From: Planctomycetaceae bacterium
GTDB taxonomy: Bacteria; Planctomycetota; Planctomycetia; Planctomycetales; Planctomycetaceae
Length of the DNA: 64,000 nt
Direction: 5' to 3'
NCBI GenBank assembly: GCA_002726205.1
Contig: PBSL01000011.1
Span: 24,499-88,498, forward strand
The position numbers and the translations under genes are program-made. Below, one piece after another: positions 50,603 to 60,700 of this stretch. The notes beneath the pieces were generated by a model, which was not told the DNA's origin, ran no database searches, and was given only the letters and a program-made list of their open reading frames with translations. Each line of letters begins with the position of its first letter. Positions within the stretch are counted from its first letter, which is position 1.

Positions 50603-50743
50603 CGACGACTGGTTTGGCCTCGCAACGGCTGCCGTCGCTGGGAATCTTAGCGTTTCTCTGAATTGGCGCTTGCAATTGCACCCGAGAGGTGTTAAGTAGA
50701 ATACAACTGTTTACATTCACTCTGTTTTATGATCAGGAGGAAC

Positions 50744-50760
50744 GAGTCTCGGAGAGACTC
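50744..50760. repeat. small hairpin in a low-GC leader region
   Basis: GAGTCTC and GAGACTC form a perfect 7-bp stem with a 3-base loop. An 8-base direct repeat ACAACTGT stands at 50703-50710 and 50761-50768, on either side. The 266 bases between cysC and the next gene are much richer in A+T than their surroundings around 50,694-50,730 and may hold a promoter and leader for the gene at 50,869. An AGGAGG at about 50,735 has no start codon at the right distance. Confidence 0.4.
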
Positions 50761-50868
50761 ACAACTGTCCGCTGCGGTGTGTGTAACTTGCCCGTCGGTG
50801 TTGCGATTCGACGACACGGCGTGAGGCGAGGCGGAAAATGAGGATTTGTGCGATGAAAGGAATAACGC

Positions 50869-51456
50869 ATGAACAAGATCACACACCCACCACTGAAAAA
50901 TGCGACAGTGACCAGCCGAAACCGCCAGCGAAGGCGAAAGGGTTCGGCATTGGAGGTGCTGTTGGGGAGCCTGGGCCTGGCATTGCTGGCGACGGCAGTG
51001 ATGTGGCCGGGGACGACGACGGCGCAGGTTTCGACGGAGAACTCGTCGAAGAAACCTCGACCGACGGCACGGTCTTCTGCTTCGGCCAAGACGGTGACTT
51101 CGGTTGCACCCGACCGTCCCAACCAGCCGTCAGCCACAGCGAGGTCGAGGAAGTCGACGAAGAAGCCACGTGGACGTCTTCCGAGATACTTTGGCAAGAT
51201 TGGCTTGAGTGGGAAGCAGCGGGAGAGGATCTACGCGATCCAGGCGATGCATCGGACACGGGCCGAGGTGCTGATTCGCCAGCTAAAGCTTCTGAGGATG
51301 AAGCAGGATCGTGAGGTGCGAGAGGTGTTGACGCCGCTTCAGCAGGATCGCGTGGCGGAATTGATCCGGATGGCCGAAGCGGCTCGTGAAGCACGATCAC
51401 GAGCGCGGCGTTCACCGGGTGTCTCGCCGGCAACGAAGAGGAAAAGGCGACAGTGA
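50869..51456 (+). CDS. small exported Spy/CpxP-like basic protein
   Basis: Protein of 195 residues, very basic. A hydrophobic segment at about 27-46 (LEVLLGSLGLALLATAVMW) is a signal or anchor. Then a Ser/Lys/Arg-rich linker, then a helical region PRYFGKIGLSGKQRERIYAIQAMHRTRAEV...REVLTPLQQDRV, which has the LTPEQ-like pattern of Spy/CpxP periplasmic chaperones. RBS AAAGGAAT lies 7 bases before the ATG. An overlapping +2-frame reading (50838-51314) is acidic and Pro-rich and lacks this support. Function not proven. Confidence 0.55.
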   Translation: MNKITHPPLKNATVTSRNRQRRRKGSALEVLLGSLGLALLATAVMWPGTTTAQVSTENSSKKPRPTARSSASAKTVTSVAPDRPNQPSATARSRKSTKKPRGRLPRYFGKIGLSGKQRERIYAIQAMHRTRAEVLIRQLKLLRMKQDREVREVLTPLQQDRVAELIRMAEAAREARSRARRSPGVSPATKRKRRQ

Positions 51457-51744
51457 TTGATGTTCCATGGCATCACCGGCATCCGTGTCCTGAGACTGGC
51501 CCCTGTGCCTCCCCTGCCCCGGGAAGCGGGTGTCGGTGTTGCCTGGTTTTTCTGATGTGACCGAGGCGAGTGGTGTTCTGGTGATCGACAGCGGTTATGT
51601 CGCTGGTGACCAGAAATCGAGAACAAGGATGCTCGAACACCGCAGCCGCACCACCGGTTCGGGATCTCTTGTCAGGGAAACACGCGATAGAACGGCTTCT
51701 TTCGAGTGTCCCGGACAATGGATCTCGGCCGGTGGTGTTGTTGT

Positions 51745-52536
51745 TCACGTGCCGTCGTCACGACGGCAGTCTCGAAAGACGAATCCTCCATCGACACGCA
51801 GGATTGTCCCGGTGACGTAGTCGGCTTCGTCTGAGCACAGGAAGGCGGCGGCACGACCGATGTCTTCAGGGGTGCCCAGTCGTCCCCAGGGCAGCAGCTT
51901 CCCCTCAGTTTCGATACGCTCCTCGCCAAACGTGGCATGTTCGCCCGGCGTGTCGATCCATCCGGGTTCGATCGCATTGACGTTGATACGGTGCTGGGAA
52001 AGCTCGACGGCGATCGTTCGCATCATGTGGTTCAATCCGGCCTTGGCGGCACCATAAGCGACGCAGGCGGCGATCGGGAGGTAAGCCTGGACGCTGGAAA
52101 TGAACACGATCTTGCCTGTTCCGCCACGAGCAACCATGTGTCGGGCGGTCAGTTGACCGATATGAAAACCGGCCGTCAATGTGCCTCGTAGCGTCTGCTC
52201 GAAGACGTCGGGTGGGTAATCCAGGAACGCGCACCGCTGGCTGTAGGCCGGGTTGCTGACCAGAATGTCGATGCGGCCGGCCTGCTCGACCGCAGTCTCG
52301 ACCAGCTGTTCACAGCCGTTGCGATCGAAAGCGTCGGCCTCGATTGGAATGCAGCGGCGTCCCATGGCTTGGATTTCAGCGACGGTTTCTGACAGGTCGG
52401 GACTTTCCGGGCGGTCGTTGACCACGACATCGGCACCCCGCCTGGCCAGTTGCAGGGCGCAGCCCTTCCCGATTCCCCGTCCCGCACCGGTGACGATTGC
52501 CCATTGACCCTCAAGGCTCATGCTCTGGTCCCTCAT
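51745..52536 (-). CDS. short-chain dehydrogenase/reductase
   Basis: Classical SDR of 263 residues from ATG 52536 (AGGAAA upstream). Cofactor loop TGAGRGIG near residue 16-23, NDRP acidic turn near 38 that favours NAD, NAG-equivalent VSNPAY near 94, and active-site Ser in FISSVQAY (about 144) with YGAAKAG (YXXXK, about 158). Oxidises or reduces an alcohol/ketone; substrate unknown. The long N-terminal extension in the reading to 52764 has no support. Diverges from the following plus-strand gene by 88 bases. Confidence 0.88.
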   Translation of the reverse strand: MRDQSMSLEGQWAIVTGAGRGIGKGCALQLARRGADVVVNDRPESPDLSETVAEIQAMGRRCIPIEADAFDRNGCEQLVETAVEQAGRIDILVSNPAYSQRCAFLDYPPDVFEQTLRGTLTAGFHIGQLTARHMVARGGTGKIVFISSVQAYLPIAACVAYGAAKAGLNHMMRTIAVELSQHRINVNAIEPGWIDTPGEHATFGEERIETEGKLLPWGRLGTPEDIGRAAAFLCSDEADYVTGTILRVDGGFVFRDCRRDDGT

Positions 52537-52624
52537 TGTTGTTTCCTGATCGCTGGTCAGAAGCATACAGCTTACAATGTGTTGGTGTCGTGATGGAACT
52601 GATGGGATTTCGGGGGCGATCATA

Positions 52625-53770
52625 ATGGATTGGTTACGAGGCGTGTTGTTGTGCATGTGCATCGGCGTTTCGGGGAACAGCCTCGAGGCGGCTGCACCGG
52701 TGGACGTGCAGTTGAAGAACGACCAGGCCGTGGTTCGGATCACCCTGGCAGGTGGCGGGATCACGGAATTCCGTTTGACCGACAGCAGGTTGAACCCTCT
52801 GAATTGGACGATCGAAGGACTCGAACCGATCGTGGACGGCCAGCCTTTTCTGCAGGGACACTTCCTGTGCCTGGATCGGTGGGGAGCACCGTCGGAGGCC
52901 GAAGCGAAACGAGGCGTGCCATTTCATGGCGAAGCCCCTCGAACCCGCTGGAAACTTACCAGGCCAGTGAAGTCATCCGATGTCGAACCGTTTGCGGAAA
53001 TGCAGGTCCGATTGCAGCTGGCCGGTCTCAGTGTGCGCCGCAAGCTTGTGATGGATCGGAAGTCGTCAGTGGTTCTTGTTCGCGAAGCGGTGACGAATGA
53101 CCGCAAGCTGGGACGGATCTACAACATGGTCCAGCATCCTTCGATTGCACCCCCGTTTCTTGATGCGACGACGGTTGTTGATTCCAACGCGATCCATGGT
53201 TTCCTGCAGGAAGCCGAAGTGCCGGCGACTTCCGCCCAGGCCGCGCGATGGCCACGGATGAAGATCAACGGAAAGTGGGTCGACCTCCGACACCTGCGCC
53301 CGGGTAAGAAGAACGAGACCGGTCACGACGTGTCGTCGTTCGTGTTCGATGACACGTCCGGACATGGTTGGGTGACGGCCGTGCATCCGGGATCCGGGTT
53401 ATTGTTGGGTTACGTCTGGAAGACCAGGGACTACCCCTGGCTGAATATCTGGCGTTACCGGCGTGAGGGTAAGGTGATGGCCCGGGGGCTGGAATTTGGG
53501 ACCACCGGGCTACATCAACCCTTCCAGGCGTTGGTTGCCCGGGGACGAATTCTTGATCGTCCGCTGATGAGCTTCATCGATGCCGGAAAGACGGTGACAC
53601 GAGAATACCTGATGTTCCTGATGAAAGTGCCAACCGGCTATACCGGTGTCTCGCGACTCGAGTTGACCAGGGACGCGGTGACGCTGGTTGAACGAAAACC
53701 GGGCGGTCGGACGCTGCAGCTCACACTGGACTTGTCGCTGGGAGCAGGCGGGACCGCCGATGGGCGTTGA
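52625..53770 (+). CDS. secreted mutarotase-fold protein of unknown function
   Basis: Protein of 381 residues with a signal peptide (WLRGVLLCMCIGVSG, cut near AAA, residue 25). Beta-rich body with a pattern close to galactose mutarotase-like carbohydrate folds: GGGITEFRLTDSRLNPLNW near residue 45, FLCLDRWG near 80 and a late VRHPGSGLLLGYVWKTRDYPWLN-type block near 260. No epimerase catalytic His/Glu pair was located. Likely binds a sugar; function unknown. Its stop TGA abuts the convergent stop of the M24 gene with no base between. Confidence 0.6.
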   Translation: MDWLRGVLLCMCIGVSGNSLEAAAPVDVQLKNDQAVVRITLAGGGITEFRLTDSRLNPLNWTIEGLEPIVDGQPFLQGHFLCLDRWGAPSEAEAKRGVPFHGEAPRTRWKLTRPVKSSDVEPFAEMQVRLQLAGLSVRRKLVMDRKSSVVLVREAVTNDRKLGRIYNMVQHPSIAPPFLDATTVVDSNAIHGFLQEAEVPATSAQAARWPRMKINGKWVDLRHLRPGKKNETGHDVSSFVFDDTSGHGWVTAVHPGSGLLLGYVWKTRDYPWLNIWRYRREGKVMARGLEFGTTGLHQPFQALVARGRILDRPLMSFIDAGKTVTREYLMFLMKVPTGYTGVSRLELTRDAVTLVERKPGGRTLQLTLDLSLGAGGTADGR

Positions 53771-54913
53771 TCACACCAGCGCCAGATCCAGCGGATGTGA
53801 GGTCAATCGTTCGACGCCGCCGGCCGTGACACGGTAGTTCTGCTCGAGCCGGATGCCGGCCGCCAGTTCCGGTCCGTACAAGCCCGGTTCCGCGGTGAAG
53901 ACATCCCCTTCCTCGAAGGTGTCGTCCCAGTTGGGATTGAGGTGAGGTCCCTCGTGCGGAAACAGCCCGAAGGCGTGGCCGAGGTGATGACCGAAGGCAC
54001 CGGGACGGTAATCATCCAGCATCGCCTGCGCGGAGTGGAACAATTCGCGGCAACTGACACCCGGTCGGACGGTGTCTTCTACCATGTCCAGCGTGGCCAC
54101 GATTGCTGACCAGGCACGCAACTGGTCCTCCGACGGTCGGCCATCCACGGAGATCGTGCGGCAGTTGTCGGCGTAATAGCCACGGTAGCCGGGGCCGAGG
54201 TCAAGGACAAACAGTTCTCCGGGTTGTGCTTGCCGTGTGCGGGGTGGACCGCCCGGCGAGTTGCACTGGTAATCGTTGCCGCAGGCCGTCAGGGGTTCGC
54301 CGGCCACGCCGACTGCTGCCGCGTGCAACTGGGTGAAGACCTCGAGTTCGGTGATTCCGGGCGCGATGATCTCACGCGCCCGCTGATACATGGCCTCGGT
54401 GCAGGCGATCGCCCGGCCAATCATTGCCAGTTCGTCGGGGTCCTTGTTTCTACGCAACTGCCACAACGCCGATTCCAGGTCCACCAATTCCGATGGGGAG
54501 TTCAGGATCGCCTGCAGGTGTGGTCCACAGTTGGCAAACTCGACCCCGACACGGGCCATCGGCCCGGAATCTTCCAGGGCATCGGCGAGGGCTCGGGCGC
54601 TTTCGCGAGGCTGTTCCTGCCGGAGCGTCGCGTGCCATTGTGCTTCGAAGGTCACGATACGGTCAGCGGCCACGTGGTCCGGTTCGGAGTTTGGCGCTGC
54701 GAGGATGCAGTGGCCATCGACGGACAGGCTGACGGCTGATTTCAGCAGGACGTGAGGTGTCCGGAATCCGGTCAGGTACTGGACATGCTCGGGCTGCGAG
54801 AGTACGGCGAGTTCGAGGTCCAGCGACTGCATGACATCGCAGAGCCGCTGCTGCCGACGGCGGCAGAGCTGGGGGTCAAGCCGCAGGGGGTCGGCTTTGG
54901 CTGGGACGGTCAC
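53771..54913 (-). CDS. M24 family Xaa-Pro aminopeptidase-like enzyme
   Basis: Protein of 380 residues with the creatinase/aminopeptidase P (pita-bread) fold. All five metal ligands are visible: Asp in FVLDLGPG, Asp in YYADNCRT, His in FGHHLGHAFG, Glu in FTAEPGLYG, and Glu in IRLEQNYRV. The N-terminal domain is creatinase-like. It cuts N-terminal Xaa-Pro bonds or is a relative. The start is GTG 54913: it overlaps the stop of the upstream DUF1501 gene as GTGA, and AAGGA is 6 bases before. The reading upstream of that is the antisense of other genes and not real. Confidence 0.85.
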   Translation of the reverse strand: MTVPAKADPLRLDPQLCRRRQQRLCDVMQSLDLELAVLSQPEHVQYLTGFRTPHVLLKSAVSLSVDGHCILAAPNSEPDHVAADRIVTFEAQWHATLRQEQPRESARALADALEDSGPMARVGVEFANCGPHLQAILNSPSELVDLESALWQLRRNKDPDELAMIGRAIACTEAMYQRAREIIAPGITELEVFTQLHAAAVGVAGEPLTACGNDYQCNSPGGPPRTRQAQPGELFVLDLGPGYRGYYADNCRTISVDGRPSEDQLRAWSAIVATLDMVEDTVRPGVSCRELFHSAQAMLDDYRPGAFGHHLGHAFGLFPHEGPHLNPNWDDTFEEGDVFTAEPGLYGPELAAGIRLEQNYRVTAGGVERLTSHPLDLALV

Positions 54914-56235
54914 ACGAGTTCCTTGATCAACTCGCGACGTTCGAGCACGGGGCGCGGACGACCGGTGAAGTCGGCAAATGACGTTGCCGGGTCGATTCCG
55001 AGATGTCGATAGAGCATGGCGAGTACATTTTCCGGCCGGTAGGCGTTGCGAATTGGTACTTCGCCACGCGAGTTCGACGCACCCAGGACTCCAGTCCTCA
55101 ATCGACCGCCCGACAGCAGTACGCTCATGACCGAACCCCAGTGATCTCGGCCGGCGTTCTTGTTGACACGCGGCGTACGGCCGAACTCGCCCATGGCAAT
55201 CACCAGGACATCGTCGGTCATCCCGCGATCGTGAAGGTCGGCGACAAGTGCCGCGAGCCCCTGGTCGTAGGACGGGCACTTCTTTTTCAGCCCCTGGGCG
55301 ATCTTGCTGTGGTCGTCCCAACCGGTCACGCGAACGGTGACACAGCTGACACCATGCTCGACGAGTCGTCGTGCCAGCAGCAGGCTTTGGCCGGTTGTGT
55401 TGCGGCCGTAGGTGTCGCGTAGTGCGTGGGATTCGCGCCCGATGTCGAAGGCGATCTTTGCGGCGGGCCCGGTGATCATGTCGAAGGCCTGGTACGTGAA
55501 GTCATCGACCGCCTCGGAGGCTCCCTGGAGGTCTGCAAGTCGACGACGCGCGTCGAGGGCCCCGAGCAGTCCACGGCGGTCGTCGAGCCTGCGGAGGTCG
55601 AGGGATGCTTCGAGCGCGAGGTTCTGGACCTTGAAATCGGACCGGGACGGGTCGCCGAGGGTTTCAAAGGGATTGTAGCTCTTGCCGAGATGGGCCGGTC
55701 CGCCGTTTCGCATGGCCCGAGGGACAGCGACGTAGGTCGGCAGAGCGGCTTTGTCCGGAGCACGCAGTTTTGCCACGACACACCCGAAGGCGGGCATCTG
55801 GTTGGGCCCTCCCTTGGGACCGCGTTTGTAGTACCCGGTCTGTGTGAGATGGCTGGAGGGGTCGTGGCTGTTGCTGGGATGGTAAATCGAGCGGATGATG
55901 GTCAACTTGTCGGCGATGGCCGCCTGTCGTGGCATCCACTCACTGAAGAGGACTCCCGGCAACCTGGTGTCGAGGACCCCGAAGGCGCCGCGGTACTCTT
56001 GCGGTGCGTCGGGCTTGGGGTCGTATGTTTCGAATTGCGTCGGTCCCCCGGCCAGTTCAACGAAGATCACCGAGGAGTGTCGTCGCGCCGATCGCGGTGC
56101 GGCAGCGCGGGCTCTGATGATCTGGTCGAGGCCGAGGTCGGCGAAACCGGCCAGTCCGAGGGTTCCCACTCGCAGGGCACTGCGGCGAGAGACTCCGTCA
56201 CAGAATGTCGAAGCGTGTCCGTTGATGTTGAGCAT
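54910..56235 (-). CDS. DUF1501 family Tat-exported protein (third copy)
   Basis: Protein of 441 residues; twin-arginine leader VSRRSALRVGT near residue 15. Family blocks: IFVELAGGPTQFETYDPK, the VTGWDDHSKIAQGLK segment and AMGEFGRTPRVNKNAGRDHWGSV. It is closest in length and wording to the 0.1-kb homologue. The stop overlaps the GTG start of the M24 peptidase gene, so they are translated together. It lies 52 bases after another DUF1501 gene on the same strand. Confidence 0.87.
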   Translation of the reverse strand: MLNINGHASTFCDGVSRRSALRVGTLGLAGFADLGLDQIIRARAAAPRSARRHSSVIFVELAGGPTQFETYDPKPDAPQEYRGAFGVLDTRLPGVLFSEWMPRQAAIADKLTIIRSIYHPSNSHDPSSHLTQTGYYKRGPKGGPNQMPAFGCVVAKLRAPDKAALPTYVAVPRAMRNGGPAHLGKSYNPFETLGDPSRSDFKVQNLALEASLDLRRLDDRRGLLGALDARRRLADLQGASEAVDDFTYQAFDMITGPAAKIAFDIGRESHALRDTYGRNTTGQSLLLARRLVEHGVSCVTVRVTGWDDHSKIAQGLKKKCPSYDQGLAALVADLHDRGMTDDVLVIAMGEFGRTPRVNKNAGRDHWGSVMSVLLSGGRLRTGVLGASNSRGEVPIRNAYRPENVLAMLYRHLGIDPATSFADFTGRPRPVLERRELIKELV

Positions 56236-56287
56236 GGGACGGAGGTCCTTGTCTCGGTCAGGCAGTCAGTCGAGAATCGCGAGGCGA

Positions 56288-57721
56288 CTAGGCGATGATG
56301 TCATCGACGAGTTCGCCGTGGATGTCGGTCAGCCGGAAATCACGTCCGGAGTAGCGGTAGGTGAGCCGTTTGTGGTCGAGTCCCATCAGGTGGAGCATTG
56401 TCGCGTGCAGGTCGTGGAAGTGGACCTTGTTCTCGACGGAGTAATATCCGTACTCGTCGGTGGCCCCGTGACTGATGCCCGCCTTGACGCCTCCGCCGGC
56501 CAGGAACATGGTCAGCGCGTGCGGGTTGTGGTCGCGGCCATCGTTGCCCTGGGCCACTGGCGTCCGCCCGAATTCGCCGCCCCAGAGAACCAACGTGTCT
56601 TCGAGCAGGCCTCGCTGTTTCAGGTCGGTGATCAGGCCATGGATGGGTTGATCCACTTCGAGAGCGTTCCTGGGGAGCGACTTCTTCAACCCTCCGTGCT
56701 GGTCCCACTTGTAGCTATGTGAAACCTGAATGAAGCGGACACCTCTTTCGGCAAAACGCCGTGCCATCAGGCATTGCCGTCCGAAATCCTTGGTGGCGTC
56801 CTTGTCCAGGCCGTAGAGCTTGTGGATCGTTCTGGATTCGCCGCTGATGTCCTGGACCTCCGGTGCCTGCGCCTGCATTCGGAAGGCGAGTTCGAAGGAG
56901 GCGATGCGGCTTTCGAGGTCCGAGTCGGGACCGGTGTCGTCGAATCTCTGGCGATTGATGCGGTTGAGCAGATCGAGTTCAAGGCGTTGCAGGTCGCGGG
57001 CTCCGCCACCGGTCTTCTTGCCGATGAACGGGAAGCGCGCCCGCTCTGACGGCGTCGAGGCATCGCCCATCGGTGTGCCCTGGTAGACCGCCGGCAGGAA
57101 GGCCGAACTCCAGTTGTTGACACCGCCGTGTGTCAGGCTGGGGCAGATCGTGATGTAGCCGGGCAGATTCTGGTTTTCGGTGCCAAGACCGTAGGTGACC
57201 CATGACCCCATGCTTGGACGGACGAAGGTGTCGCTGCCTGTGTGCAATTCCAGCAGCGCGCCGCCATGCCGAGAGTTGGAACCGTACATCGACTTGATGA
57301 AGCACAGGTCATCGGTGATCTCGGCGATTTTCGGAAAGACCTGGCTGACCCAGGCGCCACTTTCGCCGTACTGCTTGAACGACCAGGGCGATTTCAGCAG
57401 GTTGCCGGTGCCGCCGGAGACAATCCGCGGTTTTGGGAACGGAAGTGGTTTGCCACTGTCGCGGATGAGGTCGGGCTTGTGGTCGAAGGTGTCGACATGC
57501 GAGGGGCCACCGTGCATGAACAGGAAAATGACCCGCTTGGCCTTGGCCGGAAAATGCGGCTCCCGTGCCGTCAGGGGATTGTGCCTGGGGTTGGGGCGAT
57601 CGGCTCGCACGCCTTGTTGCATCAGGTCGGCCAGGGCCAGCAGCCCAAACCCGGTGGCCGACGTCTTCAGCAGGTCGCGACGATTGAAGACGGGCGTGAA
57701 TTGGTTGCAGCAACTGCTCAT
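56288..57721 (-). CDS. DUF1501 family Tat-exported protein (fourth copy)
   Basis: Protein of 477 residues from ATG 57721, with AGGACA about 6 bases before it. Leader FNRRDLLKTSATG near residue 12 (twin-Arg). Family blocks: FLFMHGGPSHVDTFDHKPDL, SHSYKWDQHGGLKK and LWGGEFGRTPVAQGNDGRDHNPHA. The longer reading to 58003 runs into the upstream cytochrome gene and is rejected. It begins 16 bases after that gene, the usual pairing. Confidence 0.87.
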   Translation of the reverse strand: MSSCCNQFTPVFNRRDLLKTSATGFGLLALADLMQQGVRADRPNPRHNPLTAREPHFPAKAKRVIFLFMHGGPSHVDTFDHKPDLIRDSGKPLPFPKPRIVSGGTGNLLKSPWSFKQYGESGAWVSQVFPKIAEITDDLCFIKSMYGSNSRHGGALLELHTGSDTFVRPSMGSWVTYGLGTENQNLPGYITICPSLTHGGVNNWSSAFLPAVYQGTPMGDASTPSERARFPFIGKKTGGGARDLQRLELDLLNRINRQRFDDTGPDSDLESRIASFELAFRMQAQAPEVQDISGESRTIHKLYGLDKDATKDFGRQCLMARRFAERGVRFIQVSHSYKWDQHGGLKKSLPRNALEVDQPIHGLITDLKQRGLLEDTLVLWGGEFGRTPVAQGNDGRDHNPHALTMFLAGGGVKAGISHGATDEYGYYSVENKVHFHDLHATMLHLMGLDHKRLTYRYSGRDFRLTDIHGELVDDIIA

Positions 57722-57737
57722 CGGGTGTCCTGTCGAA

Positions 57738-60700
57738 TCATTCGCTGTAAACAAATTCGGTGGCTGCCAACAGGACTCGGCACAATGCCTGCCAGGCCCG
57801 TTGCTCGGATGTTCCGGAGTCCTTGTTCTTATCGTCATCCCCGGCCGCGCGACGGTAACTGGAAAGAAAAGCAGAGGCCTGGCCGGTTTCCACGTCGGTC
57901 GGGCGTCGCCCGAGGATGTGTCGGTACAAGGTGTCGAGTCGAGAGGCTTCGTCAGGCTCGGTGGTGATGAACCGTACCGCCAGCGCGGCCGATTGGTTGG
58001 CAACCAGTTTGCTGTTCATCAGGAACAACGCCTGGGGTGCTACGGTCGTTGTCACGCGGTTGCCGTTGGGAAGGCTGGGGTCGGCAAAGTCGAATGCCTG
58101 GAACACGTCGAACACCGCACTGCGGACGACGGGCTGATAAACACTGCGACGGTTGTTGCTGTAGACATCGGTCTTCATATTGTGGCCGGTGCCGGTCACA
58201 TAGGCGCGATTCTTGACCGTCATCAGCGACCCGCCCATTCGGCGATCCAGCGAGCCACCAACGAACAGGACCGCGTCGCGAATCTCCTCGGCCGAGAGTC
58301 GTCGACGGTCCATACGCCACTGTAGCCGGTTCTCCGGATCCCGGGCGGCAGCCGATTCGTTGAACCGAGTACTCATGCGGTACGTCGATGAGAGGACAAT
58401 CAAGCGGTGCAGATCCTTAAGTGACCAGTTACGGTGAACCAACTCCGAGGCCAGCCAGTCCAGCAGTCCGGGATGCGTGGGGCGTTCGCCCAGCGACCCG
58501 AAGTTGTCGGTTGACCGGACAAGTCCGTGGCCGAAGTGCCAACGCCAGAGCCGATTGACCAGGACGCGCGGAACCAGCGGGTTCTTCGGGCTCGTCAACC
58601 AACGGGCGAGTTCGAGCCGACCGCTGGCGGACTTGGGCAATGGAGATTGTTTTTCGCCCGCGATAATCGTGGGAAATCGGCGGGGGGCCAAAGATCCGAG
58701 GGTGAGATAGTTGCCCCGGATGTGAATCTTGAGATCGGTGATCTTCCCCTCGCCGACAGCCATTGCCAGGGGCAACTGTGGTTTGGAGGATTCGAGAGTC
58801 TTTGACGCCTTGCGCTGCTTGGCGAGTCGCTCGTTGGTGGATTTGTCGAACGCTGATTCAAGTTCCTTGCTCGCCTTGAAGGGACCTTTGGTTCCGTAAA
58901 GCAGTTGGCGGAAACTTTCGTGTTCGGGATCTGCCAGCGGCTTGGGTTTTCCGGCAGCCGCGTCTTTGCGACAGAGGTCGTCCACCTCGGTGAACAGTGA
59001 GGCGTAGGCGGCAGCGAGTTCTGCAGGTGGCCGGCCGACGAACTTGCCCAGCCGAGGGCCAGTCGTTGGTGGAGTGGTGGAGACGCCAGCGATGACGTGA
59101 TGCCAGAGGGCCAGCGGGGACTTCTTGTCGGACCGGGTCGCCTCGAGGTGAGCGACCCACTGCTGCTGCAGGGCGGCGTGCAGTGCGTCGCGTTGAGGGA
59201 TTGCCGTGGCCAATCGCGTCAGGGTGGCCAGGGGACCTGTCGCTTTGCCGGTGGCCGGGACGATCAGGAATTTGTCGATGTGGGGAAAGGGGCCCTGGCG
59301 TTCGATGCGGATGGTGTTCTTGCCGGTCTTGAACTCGCCGAGTGTCTCAATCGCCCATTTCTGCGTGTCGGGGAACCAGCTGCCGGTGGTCCGACCCAGG
59401 GCCGCCGGCTGCACCAATCCGCCATTGACGAGGATTCGACAGGGTCGGCTGTCGGCGGCGGCGAGGCGAAATTCGAGTCGGGCAGTGCCGGCCTTCTTGA
59501 TCATCACGTCGTACTCGACGTGGCTGAGCCCGGAGGAACTGGCGATGATCCCGATCCCCTGGCCGTAGCCCGTCGTCAGTCGGGCGGCGTTGCCCCGGTC
59601 ATAGGACTCGGCCTCGCGAAGGAGCAGGTCCGGTCGTTTGGCGGCTTGGGGTGTTCCACCGAGTGGCTTTTTCCCTGCCAGCAGTTGCGACTTCAGCCAC
59701 GTGGCGGTGGCGGTCAGCAGGTAGTCCCCGGCACGGCGGCGGGAGACCTTCAGCACGGCTCGCTTGGCCTTTTCAATGGTGGAGGCGATTGCCTGCTTGG
59801 ATGCGTCGATCGTCTGCTGGTGCCGCTTCTGGGTAGCGATGACGTCGCTGTCGGCCAGGGCGCGTTCGTTCCACTTGGCAACGACGCGGAAGTTCTGCAT
59901 CGTCTTGGTGCTCTTGAAGATCCCGGCCAGCGAGTAGTAGTCGGCCATGCGGATCGGATCGAACTTGTGGTCGTGGCATCGCGCACAGCCAAGAGTCAGC
60001 CCAAGAAAGGTCTTGCCGATGGTGTCGATCTGCTCATCGATGATGTCCATTTCCATTTTTTGCGGATCGTCTTCGGCGAGCATTTTGGCGCCGAGGACAA
60101 GGAATCCGGTGGCAATGATCTGGCGAAGATTGACCGCCGGGTCGTCGGTACGTGGCAGGAGATCCCCGGCGATCTGTTCACGGACGAATTGATCGTAGGG
60201 ATGGTCGTCATTGAAGGCCGCGATGACGTAATCGCGGTAACGATAGGCGTTGCCGTAGCAGAGGTTTTCATCGAGTCCGTTCGAGTCGGCATAACGGGCG
60301 ACATCCAGCCAGTGACGAGCCCAGCGTTCGCCGTAGGCGGGGCTGCCCAGCAGTCGTTCAACCACATTGGCGGCGGCCAGCGGTGAGTTGTCGGCCAAGA
60401 ACGATCCGATCTCGTCGGGACTTGGCGGAAGTCCGGAAAGGTCAAGCGTGATGCGACGTAGCCAGGACAGGCGTGTGGCCGGTGGAGCCGGGGTAAGCCC
60501 GGCAGCTTCCAGTCGCGCGAGGATGAAGTGATCGATGGGGTTTTTTGCCCAGTCTGTTGCTTGGATTGTCGGCAACGGATGTCGGCGAGGCGGCTGGAAG
60601 GCCCAGTATTTCTTCTGCTTGTCGGTGAATCGCGGTCCCGCCTGGCCGGGTTTTCGGGCTGCGGGCCGTGGCTTGACCTTGGAATTTGGCCAGGGGGCGC

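Noticed and set aside
50838-51314. Overlapping frame giving an acidic, Pro-rich 158-residue product
   Set aside because: The frame from 50869 has a better ribosome site, a hydrophobic export segment and a helical domain seen in other proteins.
57195-58325. 376-codon plus-strand frame opposite the fourth DUF1501 gene
   Set aside because: Antisense shadow crossing two real genes.
59097-60386. 429-codon plus-strand frame opposite the large cytochrome gene
   Set aside because: Antisense of a clearly conserved protein; product has no recognisable motif.
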